Assembly: GCA_022578965.1 (NCBI GenBank)
Contig: MU400520.1
Coordinates: 434,001-498,000 of the forward strand
Length of the DNA stretch: 64,000 bases
Reading direction: 5' to 3'
Origin: Xylaria sp. FL1777
Taxonomy: Eukaryota > Ascomycota > Sordariomycetes > Xylariales > Xylariaceae
The notes below the pieces were generated by a model. The model was not told where the DNA came from. It did no database searches and saw only the letters and a program-made list of their open reading frames with translations. This document shows positions 1 through 10,402 of this stretch, one piece after another (positions within the stretch are counted from its first letter, which is position 1; each line of letters starts with the position of its first letter). Position numbers and translations under genes: made by a program.

Positions 1-858
1 GAGCATCTCCAACGCCTGAACGCACCGCGGGGACAGCGCGCTCATCGGTGGGAGTTCATACGGATTGAATGTTTGCACTAAGAGTCTATCCGCCTTGAGC
101 TTCCATGTCTTAATCCAGAGGATGATATTGGCTATCCGCGTCACCAGTGGCTCATTTCTCAGTGTTGCAGGGAGACTGGAAGAATAGTACGGCGGTTTCA
201 TGGTTCCAATTAAATCGCCTGTTAACTCTCGCAGCTTTTTCATCCGGGTGGCATCCGTGATGTCGATGAGAGCAGGGCTCTCCTCGGCAAACAGCCCGAA
301 GAGTCCGCTCGTACAGGCGGTCTCATGGTCCAGATTTATGACAACTTCGTCGAGGGTGATGATGCATTTCTTCCGCTTGCACATGCCCTCGATAAGCCAT
401 TTGGTCATAGCGTTCGTGTAATTAGAGCTGGGATGGTATAACAAGATGTCGTCACCAACACAGAGCGGGATCTTCGGGTTGGACATCATCTCGAGTACTA
501 CTGCGTGGATCAATGTAGGTTGGAATTGCAAAAGGTTGCAGATGCCACAATAAAGCAGGTATGATGGATTGACGCTTATGCAGTCCGTACTATAATCGAA
601 CCAAAAGGGAGGCATCCTTCCCGCAACAATTCTATTCCGACCATGAAGGAAAGCTTCACGTCGCGATAGCCGACAAACGCGGGACATGAGCGGAGGTTTA
701 GAAGACGTATGGCGTACATTTGATCTTGTCCAATGTCGGCCAAATAACTCGACAACGCGCGAAGGGAGGCAAAATCTCCATACCATGGCTTGGATCTCGA
801 TGGGAAGAAAGAAGAATTGGTGGAACGGGGTGAGTGGCCCAGGACGAGGACCCTCCAT
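1..858 (-). CDS. 2EXR domain protein (3' end beyond window)
   Basis: The minus strand is open from an ATG at 858 to the window edge, 286 codons without a stop, so the C-terminus lies outside. Near the N-terminus (residues about 12-35) the sequence FHQFFFLPIEIQAMVWRFCL matches the start of the fungal 2EXR domain (pattern F-x-LP-x-E-I/L-x-x-x-I/V-W). It is followed by a conserved-type segment MSRVCRLSRREAF, which in this family reads VNRESR-E. The 2EXR family is large and expanded in filamentous ascomycetes and has no established biochemical function. An in-frame stop lies upstream of the ATG, near 918-920, and the preceding DNA is AT-rich, so the start is reasonable. The rest of the protein is helical and leucine-rich, without motifs I recognise. 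The family call rests on the N-terminal block alone. The length and possible 3' introns cannot be judged here. Confidence 0.72.
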   Translation of the reverse strand, partial: MEGPRPGPLTPFHQFFFLPIEIQAMVWRFCLPSRVVELFGRHWTRSNVRHTSSKPPLMSRVCRLSRREAFLHGRNRIVAGRMPPFWFDYSTDCISVNPSYLLYCGICNLLQFQPTLIHAVVLEMMSNPKIPLCVGDDILLYHPSSNYTNAMTKWLIEGMCKRKKCIITLDEVVINLDHETACTSGLFGLFAEESPALIDITDATRMKKLRELTGDLIGTMKPPYYSSSLPATLRNEPLVTRIANIILWIKTWKLKADRLLVQTFNPYELPPMSALSPRCVQALEML

Positions 859-1786
859 GATCAATATCACGACTGGGTGTAGCTCATGGGCAACGTGGAT
901 GGATGAAGCAAGATGACAAAATCAGGTTTGTCAACAAGATGCCGTGTACCTTATACTATAGTATATGCTACAACTCCTCAGCTCGAGATTTCGAAGATGC
1001 TAAAGATAGTATTATTTTCACGTTTAGGGGACTGGCGCACTAGAAATACATGAACATGGCCGCCTCGTGTAATCTATCTAAGCTTGGTAAGTGCCATTTT
1101 AGATAACGATGGCATTAAGTTCAAGCAGGAGAGGCGTAAGGAGAGGAAGGATTAAACCTAGAACGACTTGAAAATTAGCATAATCAGCCCTTTTGATTGC
1201 CTTCAATAACAGTATGTGACTGCCAGATTTAGGCGCGGGAAGATTCGTAAAGAAACTGTAAGGTTATTATATCTGGCTGTAAAATAATGTTAAGATTTGT
1301 ATCATACACACCTCGACGGTCTGAGAAGTATGGAGTAAAGGCTCGCGGATTACCTTGGTTCTTCACACTAGATCAATATAGACCAGACGTTGCGGCTCAA
1401 GAGCATGATATCTGTCAGGCTTTGCCATTGTGTGAATGTATTGTAGTTGTAGATGGGATGGAGTGGACCTAGTGTCCTAACACTGTAGCTACCATATATA
1501 TACATAGGCTAGGCCGTAGCTGCCTACAATATCCATATATCTAGACTACCTCATTATAAAGTGAGGGAATCCTCTAATAATATGCCACTAAGAACAAAGC
1601 AAGTAAATATGAGGGGGGTATCGAGTGTATAGATCCACAATGATCTAACCTAAGACCTTGAAGCATTGCCCAGCTAAGCTATCCAAATTGGCAGCCCCAG
1701 GCCGATCCTATGACCCCCATTGGTCAGCTTTCATACAACTTTTATAATACATGGATACAAATAGCGAGACAAAAAATCGTTGTGTC
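859..1786. other. intergenic, no gene seen
   Basis: AT-rich spacer between the 5' end of the 2EXR gene and the 3' end of FMP25. It contains only short open frames without family features, plus TA-rich patches such as the one near 950-970. I see no RNA gene I can defend. Confidence 0.6.
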
Positions 1787-3631
1787 TCATGTTGCAGAAT
1801 ATACTGCAGTGACAAACCGACCGCATTCCACTCGTTGCTCAACAGTAGCTTTCCTGCCCTTGCCTCCCTCGCCTATCCGGACTGTTGCCCTGGGAGCGAT
1901 TTGAAACCGATGCACTTCGTCCTTACGTCCCTTTTCTGCGTCACCTTTTCCGCCATCCAAAGGTCCAATGTACGTCGGAATGGCCACATTATTTCGTTTT
2001 CCAGTGCCGAGCTGATAATGTTCATTGCCTCCCCACCACAGGACATCTGCACCCCAGTTGGTGTCTTGGTCCGAGGTCTTGTCGGAAGCGTCGACATGCG
2101 TAACGTTTTTCATCACTGCAGAGGCATGGGTGCTGCCGACACTGAAGTAAGCAATTCGGATTGGGATGACCGAGTTGGTCTTTTCATCGAATTCAGACAG
2201 TCCGGAAAGGCTCTTGATTTTCGAAGGGCCTAGTGAAACGTGTGTCCACTTGCCATTACCCAGAGTGCCCCAGATACCAGATCCGCAGGACCAGACATCG
2301 GACGTTACGCGACCTTTACCTTGGGCACCACGGCCATCCTCGTTCGGTGCTGCAATAGGAGTCGCATCAATAGTAAAGAACGAGGTCGCCCCTCCAGCTG
2401 CGATTGATGTCACGCGGGGCTTTTCATGCGTACCACGGTACATCTTGGAAACTGGTAAGGGAATGGGGCCGTCGACAAAGGGAATTTCTTTTTCAACCTC
2501 AAAACCTAACTGTCCCGAAGAATTATCACCAAAGACGAAGACTCGGCCGTCTTTCTCAAGAGCCATGGAATGGTAATCACCAGCGGCGATTTGGGAGATT
2601 TTAAGCCCTTTCAGAGTGGTAATCTCATGTGGCAGATCGAAGGGGCCTGGTGGAACGACGCTCCAGGTTAGGCCAGGTATTCCAAGTTGGCCTTTCTCCG
2701 GGAAGCCGAATATGCTCGAAGCAGCAGAGAAGACCCTTCCCTTGGAAGTAAGGAGCAGAACATGCTCCAGGCCGCCCGCAATACTGGTAACCCTCTCGCC
2801 CCAACCTAACCCACTAGGCGTAATCCGTCGGTAGTTGATTTTGTCGGGTCTCGACCAGAAAGCCCAAGAAGATGAGTCCTGCTTGCGGCCAACTTGTTGG
2901 TATAACTGCGCAACTGGCACTGTATAAACCGAGCCATCTTTGGAGAGGGCAATGATGCGATCCTTGGAGATCTCAAGGCGTGTCAAGTCCTTGCCTGTCA
3001 ATGTAGTTGTAGGAACGGGGTTCTCCTTGGAAAAGCCAGTGCCCCACTGTACAAGATCTCCCTTTTCAGTGATGGCAGCCCCGAACTCCTTGTCCAATTT
3101 GATATCCCTAATCAGCTGGCCGTCGAAATACGCGATCCTCCGGGGCGTCTTTATGACGAGTTCGGTGGAATCGGGCGCGGCCACCCTCCCCGAGTTTGAG
3201 CCCCAGCAGTACACGCCCGGATGTTCCCAGCTCTTCTTCACCTGTAGATGCTGGCTGCTGATCAGGTCTCTACTGTCCTCCTTGGTGTCGGGCAGCGGCC
3301 TCGGATTCTCGTACTCGATGATGGCTTCACGGATCTTGGGCGGCTCTTTGGCGTCATTCGTCAGGGCTGGATATGCGAGTACAGCTCCTCCGGCTGCGAC
3401 CGCTACCAACAGACCACCAACAAATCGACTGACACCACCACGCTTCCCCGAACCCACTCTGGACGAGCTGGCAAACCGCGAGCATTGCAGCGTAACTCCG
3501 ATGGGCCGCTGTTGGATAGGCCTCCACATCAATGGAGCATAGCGCAGTAAGGGCCGGTATGCAGTCATCCCAGTGGATGGAGGATAAACCTGCAACGTTC
3601 GATACAGCTGTCGCGCAAAGAGCGATGACAA
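1787..3631 (-). CDS. FMP25: Mitochondrial RCC1-repeat protein, Fmp25/Bca1 family
   Basis: Intron-less 614-aa protein. The N-terminus is basic and rich in Ser/Arg with no acidic residue for about 90 residues, as expected of a mitochondrial presequence. A hydrophobic segment at about 70-88 (VGGLLVAVAAGGAVLAYP) is a likely inner-membrane anchor. The remainder holds degenerate RCC1-type beta-propeller blades: VYCWGSNSGRV (about 140), VFVFGDNSSGQLGF (about 364), DVWSCGSGIWGTLGNG (about 445) and LWWGGNEHYQLGTG (about 531). This architecture is that of yeast Fmp25, also called Bca1, a fungus-specific mitochondrial protein needed for assembly of the cytochrome bc1 complex. Assignment to that family is by architecture and blade sequence; the assembly role is carried over from yeast. 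The gene is head-to-head with COG3 across about 0.6 kb. Confidence 0.9.
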   Translation of the reverse strand: MSSLFARQLYRTLQVYPPSTGMTAYRPLLRYAPLMWRPIQQRPIGVTLQCSRFASSSRVGSGKRGGVSRFVGGLLVAVAAGGAVLAYPALTNDAKEPPKIREAIIEYENPRPLPDTKEDSRDLISSQHLQVKKSWEHPGVYCWGSNSGRVAAPDSTELVIKTPRRIAYFDGQLIRDIKLDKEFGAAITEKGDLVQWGTGFSKENPVPTTTLTGKDLTRLEISKDRIIALSKDGSVYTVPVAQLYQQVGRKQDSSSWAFWSRPDKINYRRITPSGLGWGERVTSIAGGLEHVLLLTSKGRVFSAASSIFGFPEKGQLGIPGLTWSVVPPGPFDLPHEITTLKGLKISQIAAGDYHSMALEKDGRVFVFGDNSSGQLGFEVEKEIPFVDGPIPLPVSKMYRGTHEKPRVTSIAAGGATSFFTIDATPIAAPNEDGRGAQGKGRVTSDVWSCGSGIWGTLGNGKWTHVSLGPSKIKSLSGLSEFDEKTNSVIPIRIAYFSVGSTHASAVMKNVTHVDASDKTSDQDTNWGADVLWWGGNEHYQLGTGKRNNVAIPTYIGPLDGGKGDAEKGRKDEVHRFQIAPRATVRIGEGGKGRKATVEQRVECGRFVTAVYSAT

Positions 3632-4243
3632 AGATTTAGAACTAGCACCAGGAGTCTGCGATTACCGGTGCTGTCTCATCTCGTTTAGACGGGGATACTC
3701 GCACGGCCGCGCGGGGCTCTATATATAATATCGAGGATGTCGAGGGCGAAGGGGATTCCGGGGACGTAGTGTCGCGGTTTTGGATATGTAGTGTTCAATG
3801 GAGAACGAATGATGAAATCAGTAACGAAATCATGAGCTCTCGGTACTTAGGTAGACCAATGAACGGGTCAGTATTTCTCAGAAGCTCCAAGTGGGGAAGA
3901 GAGGCTCCGCGTGGGCACTGCAGCGGGGTACATTTACTGCCCAGGTGCGTACGGCTCACGCTACAGTGCTACTGGGTAGGTACCTAGGTAGGTACCTAAA
4001 CTGCTCAGCTGTAGCGGTACCTACCTATATCACCAGCACTGTGCGCATTAGTACCGTACCCTCAGTTACCTACGTCTCCACTCATTATAGTGGATAGGAC
4101 ATTAGCAGGGCAATTTGAACTTCCAACCATGCTACATTGGAACTTAGAAATTACACGTGTGGTTTGACGTGGGATGTCCATCCTCGTCACTGCGAGAGCA
4201 CACGCAGCCGGGACGTCGCGTCCCCTCTCAAGACTCTTGAATC
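3632..4243. promoter_or_regulatory. divergent promoter region FMP25/COG3
   Basis: 612 bp between the start codons of two divergently transcribed housekeeping genes, so it must carry both promoters and leaders. It includes a nearly self-complementary block of TAGGTACC units at 3977-3998, a motif that recurs elsewhere in this window. No defined transcription-factor site is certain. Confidence 0.55.
3977..3998. repeat. TAGGTA/TACCTA palindromic tetramer-like repeat
   Basis: Block reading taggtacctaggtaggtacc, which is almost its own reverse complement. Related blocks occur at 21907-21936, 23718-23730, 29881-29902, 39691-39730, 40058-40084 and 40147-40170, always in intergenic DNA. It looks like a dispersed low-complexity motif rather than a mobile element. 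Confidence 0.75.
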
Positions 4244-6810
4244 ATGTACGAAGATTCCTGGTACAATTTAGTACCTGATCACAACCTTCACAAGAAAAGC
4301 ACGCCTACCTCACAATCGTCTTCCGGCCATCGAAGGCGAGAGTCTCTCTTGCAACAGCCCAATGTTGGTGGTGCCCGAGTTCGATCGACCCGAACCATCA
4401 CAGCCAGCTGACCAACTGAACTGACCGTGGTTAGGGGAACAAGCAGTCTGGCGATAACGAACCCCTGGAACGCCTGCTCGAGGAGCCCGAAGCTTCAATT
4501 GGTCCGCCCGAGCCAACGTTGCTCCCCCGAGCCAAATCATACTCGGACTTCTACCGTGTCGTCCGAGCGCAGCTGTCCAAGGATGCCACGCAGAAGAAGA
4601 GACGGAGGAATAGGGAGAAGGGCCTGGATGCCCTGCTAATTGCCAATCCCGAGGTTACCTTGCAAACACGCAGGCTTCCTCCGTCGAGGCCCATAGACGC
4701 CGAGCTGGTCGATGCGAGCCAGCAGGAGTACATGTAAGAAAGAGGCAGCCGCCCGTTGCGCACCATCTGGACTGACAGCTGTAAAGACTCTACCGTGACC
4801 AGCTTGACATGACCGGGCGCCACCTAGATAGACTCGTTGCCGATGCCAATAACGCACTCGGCCTCCTGACGTCCCTTGCCGACAATTTCCGAGCCGTCGA
4901 AGCCCAGACCTCGTCCTTCCAAGCCCAATGCGACGATCTCCTGTCAGAGGAGCGCAGGTTGCAGAAGCTAGCCGATGAGGTTGGTACGGATCTCCACTAC
5001 TATGCGTACCTGGACGGGGTGACTCGGAGACTGAATGCCCCTGGCGCGAGTCGTCTGGTGGACCATGAGAACTTTGGCGAAATCCTCACCAACCTAGACG
5101 CCTGCATAGAGTTCATGATACAGCATGTGAGTCCTCTGGCGAATACTCCCAGATGCCCCGCGACTGTCTGTTGCTGACCCGCGATAGCCTGATTATCGCG
5201 ATGCTGAATCATACCTGGCACGGTACCAGTCTCTCCTGACGAAAGCACTCCATCTTCTCGAGGTCGGCTTCTCTGCGCATCTCGAAGAAGTATCCTCGGA
5301 GATATCGAAACATATTCTCGGTACACACTCTGAAGCCGCCCGGCACGCTCTAGCGTATGGCCGCAGCGAACAAATGCTTCTTGACCCCGACGGGCTGATC
5401 ACTAATATTCAGCGAGTCGTTCACAGCTGCTATGACCAGTTTGGACAGCCAATTTCTGGCGAGAACTTTGACATGTATTCGAATACAGTAGTCGGTCTCT
5501 TTTCAACCTACTCGGACATGCGTGACCGAAGTTTGCGTCCCATAATACAGCACGACCTGGAAGCTTTCCGGAAAGAGGCTAAAGAGATCGGTATCGAAAC
5601 AGCCGGTCGTAACTTTATCAAACAATGCTACGAACGTTCTTTCAACGAAGCAGGACTTTTCTTCAAGGTCTTCTCTATAGAGCCACAGTTTGATCCGAAT
5701 ACGCAATCGGCGTACGCAATCCTAAAGACGCTACAGAAGGCCCTAGTCAATACAGCCAATTTAAGCCCTATTGCCACAGCCCTGCAGCCCGTACTTCAAG
5801 GCACTGATCTTCAGACGACTTGCAACCTTCTGGGCTGGGTTACAAATGAATATTTGTTGCTGGAGTACGATGAAGAGGAGACTCAATACTCGTTGCATTG
5901 CCATGATTTGACAGCACGGCTTCTCACCGAGTACCTCTGGCCATTCGCGGATAACTTCTTCGAGACCGAAGTCACAAAATCAATTTCAAAAGCCCCCATA
6001 CCGCCAGAATCACTGAAGGCTATGCCGGTTACCAACAATACGGCGTCTTCTAACGCGTATCCTATTGTGAAGCGCGCCCTTGAGCTCTTGGCCATGTACG
6101 ACCAAGCAATGCCTAAGGAGCGAAGTGTAAGTAATGTCCTATTTGAGATATAACTGAGTCTCAATATTGATTATCCTGAGCAGCAAAAGTCGAGTCCTGT
6201 GGTATTTCGCATAGTGACTGAGACGATCTCGGCCTTGCAGCGTGCCGAAGCACGTTTGAAGACGAATAAAGCAGCTAATCCGGATCCGGATCCCGACTTA
6301 TTCATGATCAAAAATTTACTGATCCTTAAGAATGGGTTAATGTCACTCGAAATTGGTGATGTTAGGGCACAACCAGCAACGATGCAGTATTTCGGTCAAA
6401 TCTGGGATACACTTAGCCCTCAAAACTGGATGGGGTTGTTTCGAGGTATTCTTGGGGGCACGCTTTCGCTTGGGCTGTGGTCTTCCATGTCAACCACGGG
6501 CGTTGCTACCAACGCAAAGCCCGGTGTAAATCGCACACAGATGCCAGCCGACCAGGATGCGAATGAGAAGTTAGATGAACTTCTACGACAGAGTATTTAT
6601 GCTTTCACACAGCGGTGGGGTACATTAATTAATGGACCAAGGACCGGCAAAAGGGGACAACAAACTGCCGCCACGATCGAGCAGGAGCTCGACAACAAGC
6701 TCTCTGTCGCTTTCGGAGGACAGCCGGAAGTTATTGCCAAGTTGAAGGAGGCGATTTATATAAATGCCCAGGCGCAGAAAGAGGTGAAAGCTGAGCGTGG
6801 CTCACGGTAG
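4244..6810 (+). CDS. COG3: Conserved oligomeric Golgi complex subunit 3 (Sec34)
   Basis: Five exons: 4244-4363, 4435-4733, 4787-5126, 5188-6126 and 6184-6810, giving 774 aa with all phases closing. The protein starts MYEDSWYNLVPDHN. Exon 3 encodes a coiled-coil region, and the exon 3/4 join reads LDACIEFMIQHPDYRDAES, the conserved Sec34/COG3 core, followed by YLARYQSLLTKALHLLE. COG3 is a lobe-A subunit of the octameric COG tether, which acts on the cytosolic face of the Golgi in retrograde vesicle docking. The length fits the family (human about 830 aa). The first intron is the least certain: it has donor gttggt and acceptor gtggttag, with a good ctgac branch site. It is needed because the upstream frame of exon 2 has no ATG before a stop. 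The C-terminus ends in a Lys/Glu-rich helix. Confidence 0.93.
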
Positions 6811-7060
6811 CATGGAAACTCAGAGCTGTCAACTGAGTGCACTACCCTGTCTCATAGTAAATGCATTAATACCGAGAGGCTATCTAAGATGATCTTCATC
6901 TCATGCTTTTGTAAAGTGATTGATTTTATTTTGAGGTTGGCATAAGTGGACCGAGCTTCGCCGGATTCAGCTAGGTATGCTAATTATAAGGCGCAAGTCG
7001 TGTGTACATGTATTTGGTCAGCGCGAGCGGCCATTTAACAAGTTTATGCACAAGGGGGGA

Positions 7061-7810
7061 ATGGCCGAATCTAAGCCAGAGATCGATCCCAACCCACGAT
7101 TACAATGCCTCCCTCGAGTCCGTGCTCGGGTATGACCTATTCTGGGGGCACCCGGCACTTCGGGTACGATGAGGACCCAAAATCCTACAACCCGTTCCCG
7201 CTGTCGGGCTCGTTGCGGCGCACGGAAGAGCAGCTGTTCCACACCTTGCATGTCGGCAGCTCGGCGCGTGCTGGATGATAGGTGCGGCAACTGACATGTG
7301 GCGCTGTATATGGCGTGCAAGGGATTGCGTGTCACGGGCATCGACGTTGTCGAGAGACATGTGCGGAAGGCGAGGAAGACGACGAGGAAGGTGGCCGCGG
7401 AGAAGAAGAAGAAGAAGAAGAAGGGGGACGACGCGGGGTCTCTTGAGGTTCACCACATGGAGTACCATCACCTCGGGACCTTCGAAGACGCCAGCTTCGA
7501 CGCCGGCTACACCATGAGACGCCGGCGGAAGTCTTCGCGGCCTTCTTCTGCGTCCTTAAGCCTGGTGGGAGGCTCCCCATGCATGAGTACGACAACGTGC
7601 ATATACGCGACCTATCCGACCACATCCAGTTCATGACGCGCTTCTTCTACGCCCTCACCATCGTGCCCTTCTGGATCGTCTCTCTCCTGCGCCTCGAGCA
7701 CTACTTCATCAACACCGTCGCCGGCATCGGCGCGCACCGCAGCTACGGCTTCTGGCGGTACGTGCAGACCGAGGCGAGGAAACCCGGCAAGGTTGCTTTG
7801 GTGGGGAGGG
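7061..7810 (+). pseudogene. Decayed SAM-dependent methyltransferase (Erg6/SMT-like class)
   Basis: Recognisable pieces of one methyltransferase lie in order on the plus strand but in shifting frames. After a start at 7061 (MAESKPEIDP) come NASLESVLGYDLFWG, then in another frame GTRHFGYDEDPKSYNPFPLS, then the motif I region VLDDRCGN followed by a TGA stop and HVALYMACKGLRVTGIDVVE. Next is GTFEDASFDAGYTM, then a shift and an internal loss, and then VLKPGGRLPMHEYDNVHIRD and a C-terminal membrane-type segment RLEHYFINTVAGIG. At least four frameshifts, one in-frame stop and two internal deletions are needed to align it with intact relatives. An AAG repeat (7402-7422) adds an artificial polylysine. 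Family members methylate sterol-like or other small substrates. No intact product is possible. Confidence 0.85.
7402..7422. repeat. (AAG)n microsatellite
   Basis: Seven AAG units inside the methyltransferase pseudogene. They read as polylysine in the local frame, where the family has a short loop, and are probably a post-inactivation slippage product. Confidence 0.85.
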
Positions 7811-8444
7811 ACTGTTGTTTCATAGGATCGTGTGGCGTACGTAACACCGATTTTCAGCTTGGAGCGTGTTGGACAGCGTTTATACTTTGTCCGTCCCTCT
7901 ATTCTCCCTTTCGAGTCTTTCTAATAATCTCCTTTTTCAAGCCATTCTCTAGACTACTAACCTTCATTGCCCTAGTTGCCTATAGTCCTTCTGCCCTTGC
8001 ACAGTACAGTCGCACGTCGTTTCTCATTCCCAAGATGGCTCAGCGAATGAGTAATTAATCACTTAATACTTGACGTGGAGTATGTTATCCTCCTACTTTC
8101 ATCGTTCGCTCAAATTGCTACGGTCCTTTCGTTCAGGGCATGAGAACTTGGAGGGGATGCATCTGATAAATTCACCACGTATCTAATCGCGTTTATTTAC
8201 CGGCTTCTTGGATTGCGTACCATGACTGGGAGAAAACACCTCCCGTCGGTAGTGTATATGCTCGGAATTTCACCTTTATGATTCATTGTTAATTTGGCTA
8301 TTAATTATGCTGAATCTCTCTGTGAGAATGTTGACAACCGCATGCGTCAGTCGAAGTATACGATAGTGGCTTGCCTTCTTACAATCTAAACTAGCCACAC
8401 CACTAGCGGCTAGATTGAATCATCGACCAACCCAGTTCCTCGCC
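7811..8444. other. intergenic, no gene seen
   Basis: Spacer between the methyltransferase relic and the stop codon of the SDR. Only short, featureless open frames. Confidence 0.6.
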
Positions 8445-9453
8445 TCATTTCTTATCAATGGGGGTCAACTCCTTCACCGCCTCCAAGTTATCAAGGCGCG
8501 CCTGCAACTTCATCTTTATCAGCTGGGCGGCCGAGCTAGTCAAAGGCAACCAGAGCGGAACCTCTTGGTTGCGGGTTGCCACGAGGTACAAGACCTCAGC
8601 TACAGCGGAGGGCTGGACGCCCGCTCCACTGGCGATGCCTTTCTTCACCCACGCAGCCAGTTTTCGCGCAGGCATGTCCTCTCCATCATAATCTTCATGG
8701 ATTTTAGTGTATTTCTTGCTTTGGTGTTCGAAATTCGTCTTGACGCCACCAGGTTCCACCACGCACACGTTTACTAGCGCGAGGAACGCGACGAGTCAGC
8801 GTAGAACGACAGATGTTGACGGAGAACGATAGACTCACTGTTCCAGTCTGGATGCAACTCGCGCGCGAAAGACTCCGACCAGCCCTCCACCGCAAACTTG
8901 CTCGCGTGGTAGAAAGCATAGCCTGGAAAGGCGGCGACGCCAGCCAGCGAGGAGATGTTGAAGATGATGCCGCCGCGGTGGTCCTTGGACTGCCGCATCA
9001 CTCGCGTGGCGCTGGTAGCCACGCGCACGGTGCCGAAGAAATTGGTCTCCAGCTGGTCGTGCATCTCTTCCTCCGTCGCTGCCTCCGTGTCGCCTGCTAG
9101 CTCGTACCCGGCATTGTTGACGAGAATGTCGATGTGGAACCCGTCTCCAAAGTGGTCTGCCGCTGCCTTGAAAGCTTGTTCCACTGAGTCTCGCGATGAG
9201 ACGTCAAGAGGAAGCTTGAGAATCGCGTCGTTGTCTGCAAGGTACGACAGGCTGGAGGAGTTTCGAGCCGTTGCAATCAGACGTTGGCCGGGCTTGCTGG
9301 CCACGAGTTCTGCGATGGCCCGACCGATGCCGCTGGAGCACCCGGTTACTTTTATTCCAATATTAGCCTTGTCGAAATAGAGAGGAGGGGATTCGTACTG
9401 AACCAAGTAGCATCGGCAGGAAGTTGATATGGCTTGGTGTTAACTGGATTCAT
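8445..9453 (-). CDS. Short-chain dehydrogenase/reductase (classical SDR)
   Basis: Three exons on the minus strand: 9453-9399, 9348-8839 and 8773-8445, giving 297 aa. The first exon supplies MNPVNTKPYQLPADATWF, and splicing produces the Rossmann cofactor motif TGCSSGIG at about residue 20. Further marks are DVSSRD (adenine-ring loop), NNAGYE, the catalytic serine in NISSLAGVAAFPG, and Y-x3-K in FYHASKFAVEGW. These indicate an NAD(P)(H)-dependent oxidoreductase of the 1-acyl-DHAP-reductase-like or 3-oxoacyl-reductase-like cluster common in ascomycetes; the substrate is not predictable. The second intron (donor gtgagt, acceptor gcgctag) joins HPDWN to INVCVVEPGGVKTNF, a conserved PG motif. The start was chosen because only this ATG gives the PYQLPADATW N-terminus typical of these proteins. 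It is a cytosolic single-domain enzyme with no targeting signal. Confidence 0.9.
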
Positions 9454-9964
9454 TCTGTCAAGTGGTTTAAGACGATGTCTAGATTATACTTCTCCAATGC
9501 AGAGCAGCGAGAGACACGGCTTTTATATCTATTCCTGAAGATGATAGCTTCCAGGCGTAGTGTCGTTGATATAAGACTCTTTCTCGCCGGTCTGGATTTG
9601 ACGTTACGTGTCCCCGCCCCCCTTGCGCCCCGGCGAGCTCAAAGAGGCAACGGTTTAAGGATATGGTAAGATGATCATCGTTCTCTCGAGCGTCTACTTT
9701 CTTAACCCGAACCAACCATCAAACCGGAAAACTAGGATTATTTGTCTTAGTTGGCTCTATCTCGCCTGGGTTCTTCACCTTGTGGTCCTCCTTGTTCGGG
9801 TCTAACCTAATTTGTCTGGCCGTGATTACGTATTTCTCCAAGCTGTCCATGATTACGGAAATATCAAGGTCCAATCCAGGTGAACCGGCGCGTGCAATAT
9901 TTCTAGCTTCATTTGAAACTGTTTCAAGAAATAACTTATTCGAGAGTTATGATAATTATTACGC

Positions 9965-9990
9965 AAAAAAAAAAAAAAAAAAAAAAAAAA
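9965..9990. repeat. poly(A) tract, 26 nt
   Basis: Uninterrupted run of A on the plus strand in intergenic DNA. It is not adjacent to any gene end I identify, so it could be simple slippage or the tail of an old retroposed copy. No target-site duplication is obvious. Confidence 0.8.
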
Positions 9991-10267
9991 TCTGATTTTT
10001 TATTATACTTGCTCAAACAACAGAAAGTTAGTCAAGATTCCTTAGACTATCCCCTCCGAGCATGGAGCACCAAGAAGATCAGTCATCTTCTTGTAGGGGG
10101 CGATAAACTATTCTGGAGTGAAGACACTTGGGCTCTTAGCCGTTAATATTGCCATGATTGGTCTCGGCACAAGATAGAGGACAGGCGACTGCTTGGTTTG
10201 GAGTTAAGGAAAGTTCTCAAGGGCTTTAGATCAGTACGAGTATCGATTCATTAGCGGGACAGAATAG

Positions 10268-10402
10268 AGGATTTATATCATCACGATTAGACTGATTCTC
10301 GCACAGTGGGGTCTCGAGCCCGTAGGCGAGTGGACTTGGTTGAAGATCACCAACGCCGGGGAGGCGATCCTGGACATTGAGTCGGCCTGGCGAACCTTTT
10401 GA
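10268..10402 (+). pseudogene. Relic resembling an MT-A70-type adenine methyltransferase C-terminus
   Basis: A 44-codon frame bounded by stops reads LILAQWGLEPVGEWTWLKIT and then NAGEAILDIESAWRTF before a stop. The spacing of W-x-W-x-K-x-T, GE and the terminal WR resembles the segment before the conserved WRKPYE block in MT-A70/METTL4-type N6-adenine methyltransferases. The catalytic DPPW region is absent, and neither flank continues the similarity. I read it as a short gene fragment. The identification rests on a pattern of only about 30 residues. Confidence 0.35.

Noticed and set aside
1630..1700. tRNA-like string on the minus strand (ggatagcttagctgggcaatgc)
   Set aside because: The D-arm-like part pairs poorly, and no matching anticodon stem, T-arm or acceptor stem follows. 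At most a degraded tRNA-derived piece.
2940..3542. 200-aa plus-strand frame opposite FMP25
   Set aside because: It lies wholly antisense to a conserved gene, with no family features; it is a shadow of the FMP25 frame.
7402..7422. Polylysine as a nuclear-localisation signal
   Set aside because: It is a microsatellite inside a frameshifted pseudogene.
9965..9990. Poly(A) tract as the tail of a LINE or processed pseudogene
   Set aside because: No reverse-transcriptase remnant, upstream coding relic in the right orientation or target-site duplication was found.
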